Assembly: GCA_028564675.1 (NCBI GenBank)
Contig: JAOVVO010000313.1
Span: 24,843-88,842, forward strand
Direction: 5' to 3'
DNA: 64,000 bases
From: Onchocerca lupi
Lineage: Eukaryota; Nematoda; Chromadorea; Rhabditida; Onchocercidae
Made by a program: the position numbers and the translations under genes
The notes under the pieces: model-generated
What the model was told of the DNA's origin: nothing
Seen by the model: only the letters and a program-made list of their open reading frames with translations
The model's database searches: none
In this document: positions 54,865 through 64,000 of the stretch, piece by piece
How the letters are laid out: each line of letters opens with the position of its first letter
Numbering within the stretch: position 1 is the stretch's first letter

Positions 54865-55014
54865 TGAATTGCTCTGCAAAAAAACAAAAACAAGCGCTTG
54901 CACAATTTAATCTGTACATTTACGAAACTTTAATATCTCTCGATCAATATGTTAGGAGATCTACGTAATGAATCAATTCAGTGAAGGATGCAGCAAAAAT
55001 GTATGCTTACTTTC

Positions 55015-55016
<2 letters not shown>

Positions 55017-55054
<38 letters not shown>
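55017..55054. repeat. 38-base poly-A tract
   Basis: An uninterrupted run of A on the plus strand, about 150 bp upstream of the Argonaute start. On the minus strand it is a long poly-T ending in TAG, so it could also act as an extreme polypyrimidine tract before an acceptor at the 5' end of the Argonaute transcript. Its exact length may be unreliable in an assembly. Confidence 0.8.
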
Positions 55055-55056
<2 letters not shown>

Positions 55057-56101
55057 AAATAATATGAATCAATGATTGATGAGGACAAAGAATTATGGAA
55101 ATGAAAATATGAGCTTTGGTTTCAATGCATTCATATACGAGAACATGGAACAAACAGATTTACATTACCAGGCGGAAAAGAGAGCTTGATATCATTCCAA
55201 AGTTGATACTAGAACCTAAGAGAGAGAAATGTGACTCTAAAGCTTTGATAATTACCATACATAATTGAAGAAAATGAAGAAAGTAGTAGGAATTGGATGA
55301 ATGGATCGATCGATCGAATCATACCATCTTTTCGATTGAGTCTCTTAAATTCCAAAAATTAAACGATTCCTTAAACATACACATCTCATTGGTTGAACTT
55401 ATATCTTTCTAACAAAAATTAATCTCCAAGCTACACATTCACGATAACCGCATAGTTTGCTTTACCCAAAATTTGCGGGGAAGATAAGAAAATTGTATGA
55501 ATCACCGCAGTATGCCATGTTTACCACATAACAGAATGACTGCTCGTGCTACCGTAGAAATATCAAGGGAGTGGGAGTCTACTCCCGGTCAATCTATCTG
55601 ATGTATAAGATAGGCTTAGATCAGAGAAAGATTATAATTTGATCGATAAAATCCAAACTTGGTCTAGAGAAAGATTCTAATTTCTGAATCTTGTTTCCAA
55701 TTTCTTCATGCTTTTTCACTTTAAAAACCCGTGTCTCAAAAAATTAGCATAATTCAAGATTGAAAGAAAGAATATGCTGATAACAACAGATATAGACAGT
55801 GGTATCATCAAACTATGTCGCATATTAACTTGTTTTTATGGGCAGAAAGAGCCATTCGTTTCTTCCTAGCAAATAGCACGAGAGAGTTTCGGGGATAATC
55901 TAATCAGATTAGCCTAGGCCCTCCAATCATTCGGGACATGTGTTGCTACTTTGAGGCCTAGATAAGGAACGATATCTCTCTCACACATGCAAAAGATGGA
56001 TAATATCCATGCAAGGATCCCATGAGTAGTCGATCCTAAGACGTAAAATCATGATTTGCACAGCTTTTCTCCACACAATTTTGCCCGATGTGTGATGTAT
56101 G

Positions 56102-56217
56102 GGTAGATGCGAGATTCATGTACATGGACAGGTAGACACAATATGCATGTACGTGGAAAGGTAGACGCGAGATGCATGTACGTGGACAGGTAGACGCGAG
56201 ATGCATGTACGTGGAGA
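56102..56217. repeat. 29-bp minisatellite, four copies plus a decayed fifth
   Basis: Four consecutive units start at 56102, 56131, 56160 and 56189, each beginning GGTAGA and containing a GCATGTACGTGGA-like core. Units three and four differ at one base near the end. A degenerate fifth copy follows to about 56250. Because 29 is not a multiple of three, the open frames across it change repeat register and are not evidence of coding. Confidence 0.85.
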
Positions 56218-58204
56218 AGTAGAAAAAGGACTGCATGTATGTGTATGTGTAATTTAAAAATAGGAATAACGAACGAGGAAAAATGATACGATAACAGCAA
56301 CCGCCCCTCGACAGTACGAAAACAATACATTAAAGATCTGCTATACAGGAAGAAATTTAAATCGTTTTTGTGCAGTGGCGAGAATTTGCATAAATATTGC
56401 CATTACAGTATCGATGGATGTCAATGGAATGTTTTTCGATGATGAATCTTTCTTTATTCTCGAATTCCAATTACACAGGTAAGCATCGAATTTTTGTTAC
56501 CTTATTGCATGCATTACATTAAATCAGATCTTACATTGGATTACTTCACTTTTCCACATAAGATTTTATTTGAAGCTCATCATGATATGTTTTAGTAAAA
56601 TCGAGCCTAGCTTAAAGCTCATCGACGGATTTTTTTCTCTCTTTCACTTGCCAGTTTATATGAACATTTTAGATGAGGAATTTTAGATATTAACTGCAAT
56701 TATGAATGACTTTCTCTACTTGTGATTATTTCGATATTTCAGTATTTACAATTCTTGTGGCAAATGTTTCCCGTCATTTCAGGTCAATGACTTCAGCAAA
56801 ATGCAAGTATCACATGTCGTACAACTCTGTCAGACTGATCTATCTGATAATATTTGCCTGCTAACTATATATCACATTATCTTCTATATGCCAATCAAAT
56901 GATCATTTTATCACTCTTAGAGATGGCCTTTTGCAATGCAGTGATTTTTTCCTCGAATGGATGGTACAGTAATTCTCCAGTTATTACAAATGGTACCTGA
57001 ATGATGTTAGGTGCGATTCTCAATTCATGAAACAAAAAAAAAACTATGAACCAAACAACTAATCCTCATGCTAAGTTTCTGTTCCGTCGTGAATTTTTTC
57101 TCGGATATTTACTTCGTCATTATTCATCTTCACCATTGCATTCTCGTTTTTCAATTTTTAGAACAATTGTCTTCCTAATGAATATTATGTTATCGCTGGA
57201 AGAGGGAATGATTGAACTGTTTGCTGAAAGATAGCAAAAAGATCTTTCCGATGACACAGTGGAACATCGATCGATGAATTGATGTTCCGATCTTTCTCAC
57301 TTTCAAGACTTTGACATTATCGTTCGTTCTTCCGAGTACCTCAGTCTCTTCCCTATTCCAATGTCACCGTTCAGAATGGTATCCATGCAAGTGGTTACGG
57401 TACTGTCTCACATTTTATTTTCCTCAATTTGATTTGCTTAGCATGATACTTCATCCTTCAGCCTTAGTAATGTTCAATAGTCGTTCGAGTAAACGGATGA
57501 CACGTCGAATTTTCATAGCGCAACTTGCATGAGCTTTAATTTTGCATTCAATATTAATATGCAGTTTGTTAATGTTACGACAGTTGTATGCGTGGAAGAT
57601 TAAGATCTATTCTTATTGAGAGATGGGTTTGTTGATTCAGAATCAGTTCAAGTTCTCTTTTTTTTGAGTTTTTCATGATTAAATGGTGTGAATGGGTTTT
57701 ATGGATTTATGGTTGTTATCTTAGCTCATGCATCCTTTTCCATTCTTTCAATAATGCCTCATCTATTTATGAAATTCTTTCTCTTTAGGCTTATTTGATC
57801 GAAAAATTACCAAACCGAACTTTTTTGACCGGATGTGATATCTAATAAGATTACTTCCATAAACAGTGATTCAAGAGCTGAAAAGAAATTAGAGTAAAAA
57901 TGAAGGATGCAAATATTTTGGTAAGATATGAATAAAATGTCTAATCGCAACTCTTGTCTCAAATACTAAGAAATTTATTCAGGATGATTAGCTGCAGTCA
58001 AGCATCATTTCGTTTCTGCTTGTGATACATATTGTGATGGTTCAAACATATTAGGTGCAGCTGAACAAACAGCACTTCGTTTCTGCTCATATAAAAGATG
58101 TGATTTCAGGTGACTACGTGCAGGATTTTTGGAAAGGTGTTGCAGTTATCAGCAATTATTTTTTTACCAAAAATTTCCCTTTTTCCGAGATATCTGGATC
58201 CTTA

Positions 58205-60000
58205 ATGATGAATGTGAGAAACAGTGAGAATTCTGAATGCGTCGAACCATGTTCCAGCGGTTTGACAAACTTAGGTACGGTACCTGCACCTATTCGTAAA
58301 CGACGTTTCAGCAGTGCGAAAATTCAGCCGGTTAGTTTCTTTTTTTTCTCTTCAATTTAGGATTTCATTCCTTTACTGAAAATATATCTACTTATCCCGT
58401 TTCTATTCCAGCAAAATCATACTACGCGAATATTTTTTGTATAATAAATTCTATTTCATAGAAAATTTCCAGCTATATGAACTTTTTTCCCAATCTACAA
58501 ATGAAATAAATTTCAAAAGTGGATAGATTCAATGATTACATATTTAAGGTTATCTTTTCGCTCGGCATATGATTTCGGGATGCACCATATTGGTGCCTTT
58601 AGAGGCCAGATTTCGTCACAAAGTGATCAAATATCAATTCAGAATTATTTCAGATTTGCAATTTCAGACTCGAGTAAAACGGGTAATGCAAAGTGATGAT
58701 GAGATTGGCCGTATGGTTGCATCTGTACCGGTAGCGATTGGTCGAGCTATGGAGCATTTTGCTGAAAAACTCCTTGAAACTGCTGCGCAGTGTGTATTGT
58801 ATTCGACGTCTCGCACTCTCTCTCCATCACATATGTAACTTTTTAGATTCATTATACTGTTAAATTTCAATAATTTTGTTATGTTTAGTTAAAAGTTTGG
58901 CACAAGTCGATTTTAATTATTTAATCAACTTTAATCATTTAACTTTTTAATTTTGAAGTCAGTAAGTATTTTACACACACCTGTCAATAGCTATCTTACG
59001 TAGAAAAGATGAACATAAAATAAAAAATAGTACTATCTATTGATTTATAAATGTTTATATATAATTTCAGAAAACAAGCTGTAATGCAGACTCCGCATTT
59101 TAAATTCTTAGAGTCACTGGTTCGAGAAATACCTTTACCACCATCAGCTGGATCTGAGGTGCAGTGGAAAACTGATTTGGCTGACCAGCCGTCATTTTCG
59201 GGTTTTTATCCTCCAGGTTATTGGTTTTGCTCATATTTATTTGTTTTATTGCATCTAATCTAACATTTGGAGTTCATTTTCTGTTTTAGTTTTGAAATAT
59301 TATGGTTGTATCTCTTTAATTTATTTTGATTTTTGTGTCTGTGAATATCATTCTCGAATGTTATTGTTCTATGATTTCGTTGTTATTCAGGTCCTGTGAC
59401 AGATCCTTCCTGTCATATGGGTATGCCAATGCCAGCGGCCCAGGTAGGTTTTCCAAAATTGCCATCTGGTGGAAATCTGTTGGGTATTAAAAGAAGACAA
59501 AGTAATGGTGAAGTGGATGGCAACGAAATAAAACCAAAAAGGGGCCGACCACGAAAAGTGAAAAAAGAAGAAAAGTACAGTATTCTTGATATTTAGATAT
59601 TAGAAATAATAAGGAATAGAAGCGGGTTAAGATATCAATTTTGAATTTTATGTGAAAGTCCAAAGTTATGGTTGCATGTTATACTATTCATGACATTAAT
59701 TCCTTAAATTTGATGTCGTCACTGGTTAAATAATTATTATTTCTTTTTTTCAGATGCGTTGATGATGACGGTTTACTTTTGGATGACAAGCCGCTGGGTC
59801 GTGTTGCGGAAATAAATACACTGTCAAATGGGGTAGCGCTTAGCGATCGAGAGCTTATGCCCCCTCCTAATGTTTTACCGATACGTGTTCTTGCAACTAC
59901 TACATTTGCTGACAATAAACGGAATTCACCATCAGCGAGTCTACTGTCTTCATCTAACACGAATAATAACAACGGTGAACAGAGACAGTCAGCTGTATAA
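58205..60000 (+). CDS. DRAP1/NC2-alpha: histone-fold TBP repressor with AT-hook
   Basis: NC2 is a heterodimer of DRAP1 and Dr1 that binds TBP on DNA and blocks or redirects RNA polymerase II initiation. Five exons: 58205-58330, 58668-58834, 59071-59216, 59391-59574, 59754-60000; about 289 aa. The histone fold (about residues 30-120) begins RKRRFSSAKIQPTRVKRVMQ and continues with DDEIGRMVASVPVAIGRAME and SPSHIKQAVMQTPHFKFLE, which closely follows human DRAP1. The linker is rich in proline. An AT-hook-like KPKRGRPRK lies at 59531-59557, beyond the histone fold. The start at MMNVRNSENSE is the first ATG pair in the exon; an upstream exon spliced into 58190-58205 cannot be excluded, because the frame is open further back. 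Nuclear location is known for the family. Confidence 0.88.
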
Positions 60001-60134
60001 TAACCAAATTGTTTAGAGTTATCAAAGAAATTCTGTAGTTTCAATTTTGTAAACATCCGCTGGTTCCAAAAATACTGTTGCTATTATTTCCAAAATACCA
60101 CAATGATTTTATTTCATTTTGGTTGCGTTTTTTT

Positions 60135-60196
<62 letters not shown>

Positions 60197-60927
60197 TATA
60201 TTAGTCGTTGTTAAAACAGTATCATTTTCTGCGATAAAATATTCATATAATTTGATGACGAAAATAGTTGCGAGAATTTTTTAAAATTTGGATTAAAGGT
60301 CTATACTTTTTGCTCATAATGTGATTTTTTTTATTGATAGTGTGCTTATGATAATGTAACTTTAAAAGATAAAATAAAAAACCTTTTGAGCTGAATGTGA
60401 TAATATAATGTTTATTAATTATGTTTAGGATATTTCTAGACTTTTTTTTTTTTATTTTTCCCAATAGAGAAAAAGCGAGATGGTCTTATTCATGAGTGCT
60501 GAGCTTCGTTTATTTGCCACTTCATTTAAGTTGGTATTTGTTCTTACTTCTGTTATTGTTTTCATTCGAGGTAGTATAAACGTGTTTGTTTATTCGCCTT
60601 TTAATTTATATTTAATTTCGTGGTTCTTGTCATCCTCGAATCCTTGCGAATCGTGAAATATGCATATTAGAGCTTATCCAGAATTTTGTTTTCATATTGG
60701 TTTAGATTGTGTATAACAGTGGATTGAATTGCATGAATATATTGTTAGCTTCTTAATTTATAAAAAAATTGCTTAACATTATCAAGTTTCAAGCATAGAA
60801 TAGAGAAGTTAAGAGGTAGGGGAACAGTCATCAGTTTTAAAGGAAATGCCGAAGTCGATGGCGCTTAATTCCAGATAGAAATTTGTGTGGGATCTCTCGG
60901 GCAAGAGGCGCAGCTTCGCAGGATTCA
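60001..60927. other. Intergenic region between DRAP1 and farnesyltransferase beta
   Basis: This holds the DRAP1 3' end, with an ATAAAATAAA signal near 60370, a 59-base T-run and the start region of the next gene on the same strand. No exon is supported. Confidence 0.5.
60137..60195. repeat. 59-base poly-T tract
   Basis: An uninterrupted T homopolymer 140 bp after the DRAP1 stop codon. It is the longest homopolymer here. It could be a reverse-oriented retroposon tail, but no target-site duplication or attached element is visible. Length may be affected by sequencing. Confidence 0.85.
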
Positions 60928-63900
60928 ATGGATGGCCTTTCAGTCACATACAAGTTCAATGCTTTTGATGAAAAACATGCTTTTGATGATGATGGTTTGT
61001 TTACCTACAGTAGTACGGAACAGGTATGTTAAAAAGCGGTTTATCGGATGTCTTGGGCTTTAGATTAAAAACGCAGACTATGTTTTAGATTTAGTATTTC
61101 TCTAGAACGAAAATCATTACCAGTACGTTTTCTACTCATTTTGACTTAAACTTTCCTCAAATACTGTAATACTGTGAAATTTTACTTTTCATGATATTTG
61201 ACATTTTTGACTTTTGCTCTTCTTAACGGAGTGTCGTCTAATTTTAATGGGATTTTGTTTTCGCGTTTGTTTCCAGAAGCGAGTTGAAGAACTTGCCAGA
61301 GAGCAAGCTCGAAAATTTGTCGACGCTTATTTGGACAGTGTGGATGACGATTCAGAATATGCACCGATATTGTGCAGAACGCTTCACACTAGACTTGTTT
61401 ATCGATCTTTGAAGCAGTTAGGAAAGTCGTGCTCGGTGAAAAAGTTTACATTAAAGTTTGGTTTAAGGCCCAGTACTGAATAATGATTGTCACTTCCCTA
61501 ATTTTTAAAGTAACCAGAAGCTTTTCTCTTTCAAAAAAATAAAATAATCACAGTTATTGAAAGATTATTCAGTAATCATGAGATCTTTTATAAACTAAGC
61601 AAGATCTTCAGTATGATGGTTTGAGAAATATTTGATTACAGTGTAATACTTTTTTTAATGAAAGATACTTGTAATTAAGAAAGAGCTTTTGCAATATTGG
61701 TTCAGATTTTACATAAATTTTTTCTACATATTTAGCATTTGGATGCTTCGCGGCCATGGTTCTGTTATTGGGGAATGCACAGTTTAAAACTTTTGGAAGC
61801 GTCGGTCGATGAAAATCTAACTTCTAGGTGCATTTTATTAAAATATTTATTTAGTATGCAATAATATTGATTTATATATAAACCCATTTAAATGGTTTTT
61901 CATTGCAAATGAAAATAAAGCCTAAAGTTGGAAAATAAAAATAAGATTTATTCTGTCTCATTAAATGATACATCTTTGCAGCATTGTTCGATTTTTGAAG
62001 ACCTGTGAATGGCCTACTGGTGGATACGGAGGCGAGCAGTTTCTTTGGTTCATTTGACAGACATGTATGCGAGAAACTATTTTTTACAAACACAATTTCA
62101 ACTATTAGTCATGAGAATATGTAGCGTGTTGAATTTAATTGTTGTTATTCGTTGTCACTTTTAACTGAAGATTAAATATTCAGGTGGTCCAGGACAATAT
62201 CCACATTTGGCAACAACATATGGTGCAGTGATGGCTTTAGTAAGCATTGGTACCGACGAAGCATTTGCAAGTATTGACAGGTTCGTATTGTTCATATCTT
62301 TTTTAAATTCTCCAGTTTGTTAACTTGACTTGTTAACATCAGTTAATGATGAAGTCTTGTGTTACTTTCAATCGTAATGCAGTGTATTCACATAGTACGC
62401 TTCTGTTGATAAAAAATGCGAGTAAAATATATCATTGCTGCTTTAGGAAAACTCTGAAAGATTTTCTGTATTCTGTAAAACGCGCTGATGGTGGATTTGC
62501 ATTACATATTGGCGGTGAAGCCGATATTCGAGGGTCATATTGTGCTCTTGCTGTTGCTTCTATTACGAATATTTTGGACGATCAACTAAGAAAAGATGCA
62601 GACAGTTGGGTTATTAGGTTGTTTTTGTGGTATAATTACTGAATTTATCCGGTATAACTACTGAATATAGTTTTACTTTTCTCTCACTTTTTTTTTTTTC
62701 TTATCATAAGCTTTACTTTTCAAATAGAGAAATTTTTCTTCTGAATGGAGAGTCCAATTCAGCTGTCAGACATACGAGGGTGGTTTCGGCGGCGAACGGT
62801 GTTGTGAAGCACATGGTGGTTATACATTTTGTGGCGTAGCTGCATTAATGCTGTTAGGGAAGAGTGCATTAATTCACGTACCATCACTATACAGATGGCT
62901 TGCGCAAAAACAAATGAAATTTGAAGGGGGATTTCAAGTAAGTCAAACTTAGAATTTGATGAAACTTGGAATTCGAATTTAAAATCTTGATAATTCCGAG
63001 TACTTAAAGGTCTGATGTGGCTAGGAAAAAAAATCGAAGCAATTTATTTGGTTGCTTTTTTCTTGTGATGAAAACAGAATGTTTTGAGAGAAAAAGGCGA
63101 TGAATTAAACTGATTTGATTTTTACTTTTTTTTAAGGGTAGAACAAATAAATTGGTTGATGGTTGTTATAGTTTTTGGCAAGCTGCCGTGTTTCCATTAT
63201 TAGAAGTTGCTCAGCTTGCTGTGGGAAACAATATTTCTGCATCGTTTGATGGAAAAGCATTACAAGAATATATTCTAATTGCTTGTCAAGATACCGAAAA
63301 TGGTGGATTACGCGACAAACCAGACAAGTTCGTATTGCTTATCTTGTAATATATCTATGGAATTTAGTCTGATGAGTAAATTTCCAAGTAAAAAACTTAA
63401 AAATTGCTGAAGTTTACTCTAAAATTTCATTTTAATGAATAGTAATGTTTTCACTAGTCAATTCATATCATCTTTTGAACATCTAGATGAATGATGCAGT
63501 CGGAATTTAGGATTTTTAAGAAGGAAATTGAAATTTTCGGAGTTTAAGAAGTAGAATCCTGGAAGTTGTGACAAATTATAGGTAATGTGAATCCAAGACT
63601 TTTAACAGAACAGTTAATTTCAATTTGAAAGCTTGTTTCGACTAAACTTAACTAATTAAGCATTATAATTACAAAATATGCAACATGCGAATAGATTAGT
63701 TATTAGATTTATTTTTTAAATTTAAATTAAACTATATGATGTTGAAGGCCAAGCGATTTATATCATACGTGTTACGTTTTGAGTGGACTTTCTATTGCAC
63801 AATATTACACGACGGATGATATTGTCGGTGGAGAAATTAATCGTTTGGTATGTGTTTGAGTTATTAATGACTGGTTTCCAGCAAAGTCGCTTTCATTTGG

Positions 63901-64000
63901 TTTAGAAATAGCATCTTTTGAAACAAATTAAAATATGGTGTTTTAAATGTAAATCGAAAGAATACTGCTATGCGTATAAGCCTATATATATATATATATA
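60928..64000 (+). CDS. Protein farnesyltransferase beta subunit (3' end outside window)
   Basis: With its alpha partner this subunit attaches farnesyl groups to CAAX cysteines of Ras-type proteins and lamins. Nine exons are visible: 60928-61023, 61277-61435, 61736-61827, 61982-62031, 62184-62280, 62447-62617, 62763-62937, 63137-63327, 63748-63847; about 377 aa, the rest beyond the edge. Family blocks include HLDASRPWFCYWGMHSLKLL, GGPGQYPHLATTYGAV, GGFALHIGGEADIRGSYCA, EAHGGYTFCGVAALMLLG, MKFEGGFQGRTNKLVDGCYS and DLYHTCYVLSGLSIAQ. The zinc ligands, Asp and Cys in LVDGCY and His in YHTC, are present. Exon 4 ends before GC rather than GT, so intron 4 appears to be a GC-AG intron. The start is the first in-frame ATG of MDGLSVTYKF; no clear acceptor lies just before it. 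Confidence 0.93.

Larger units (their letters stand above)
54865..58204. other. Divergent intergenic region between Argonaute and DRAP1
   Basis: This should contain the promoters or outrons of both flanking genes. It holds a 38-base A-run (55017-55054) and a 29-bp tandem repeat (56102-56217). The frame of the DRAP1 first exon stays open back to about 58055. I found no tRNA fold or further exon. Confidence 0.45.

Noticed and set aside
56049..56330. Minus-strand open frame with repeated HVHASRVYLSTYMH-like peptide
   Set aside because: It is produced by the 29-bp minisatellite; the repeat changes frame at each unit and shows no coding constraint.
60078..60284. Open frame containing a long poly-phenylalanine
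   Set aside because: Artefact of the 59-base T homopolymer.

Overview
The window looks like nuclear DNA from a nematode, most likely a filarial/spirurid worm. It is strongly AT-rich. Its genes are cut into many small exons separated by introns of about 60-400 bp that mostly end in TTTCAG or TTTTAG. Start codons often lie 2-18 nt after such an acceptor, the usual arrangement for spliced-leader trans-splicing. A near-copy of the 22-nt nematode SL1 leader is present at 47394-47415. The assignment to filarial worms is inference; the nematode assignment is well supported. All gene models below were built by hand by joining exons so that splice phase and the protein family both fit. No prediction program or database was used.

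Layout from left to right. The last exons of an unrecognised cysteine-containing protein are at 1-636 (+). The ubiquitin-activating enzyme UBA1 is at 3486-13813 (+, 23 exons), followed by a peptidase M17 protein like C. elegans W07G4.4 at 15547-19135 (+). A four-helix membrane protein of unknown family lies at 19701-21825 (-). About 5 kb of mostly empty DNA follows, with one candidate two-exon gene for a tiny membrane protein at 23481-23882 (-). A GCK-family kinase with a CNH domain (MAP4K3/5, C. elegans gck-2) is at 27047-32863 (+). The PAPS transporter pst-1/SLC35B2 (34648-38007, -) and the splicing factor CRNKL1/crooked neck (40979-46448, -) are neighbours in the same order as C. elegans M03F8.2 and M03F8.3. 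An Argonaute that keeps the slicer residues is at 48036-54864 (-, 22 exons). The TBP-repressor subunit DRAP1/NC2-alpha, with an AT-hook, is at 58205-60000 (+). Protein farnesyltransferase beta starts at 60928 (+) and runs off the right edge.

The genes are mostly unrelated housekeeping functions: ubiquitin activation, peptidase-like function, stress/TOR-type kinase signalling, sulfation, splicing, small-RNA silencing, transcription repression and prenylation. I saw no mobile element with coding capacity, no CRISPR array, no rRNA and no tRNA. The most unusual signals are the isolated SL1-like element, a perfect 37-bp hairpin inside a kinase intron, the possible hidden small gene, alternative UBA1 starts that would add or remove a basic nuclear-localisation-like patch, and a likely GC-AG intron in the farnesyltransferase gene.
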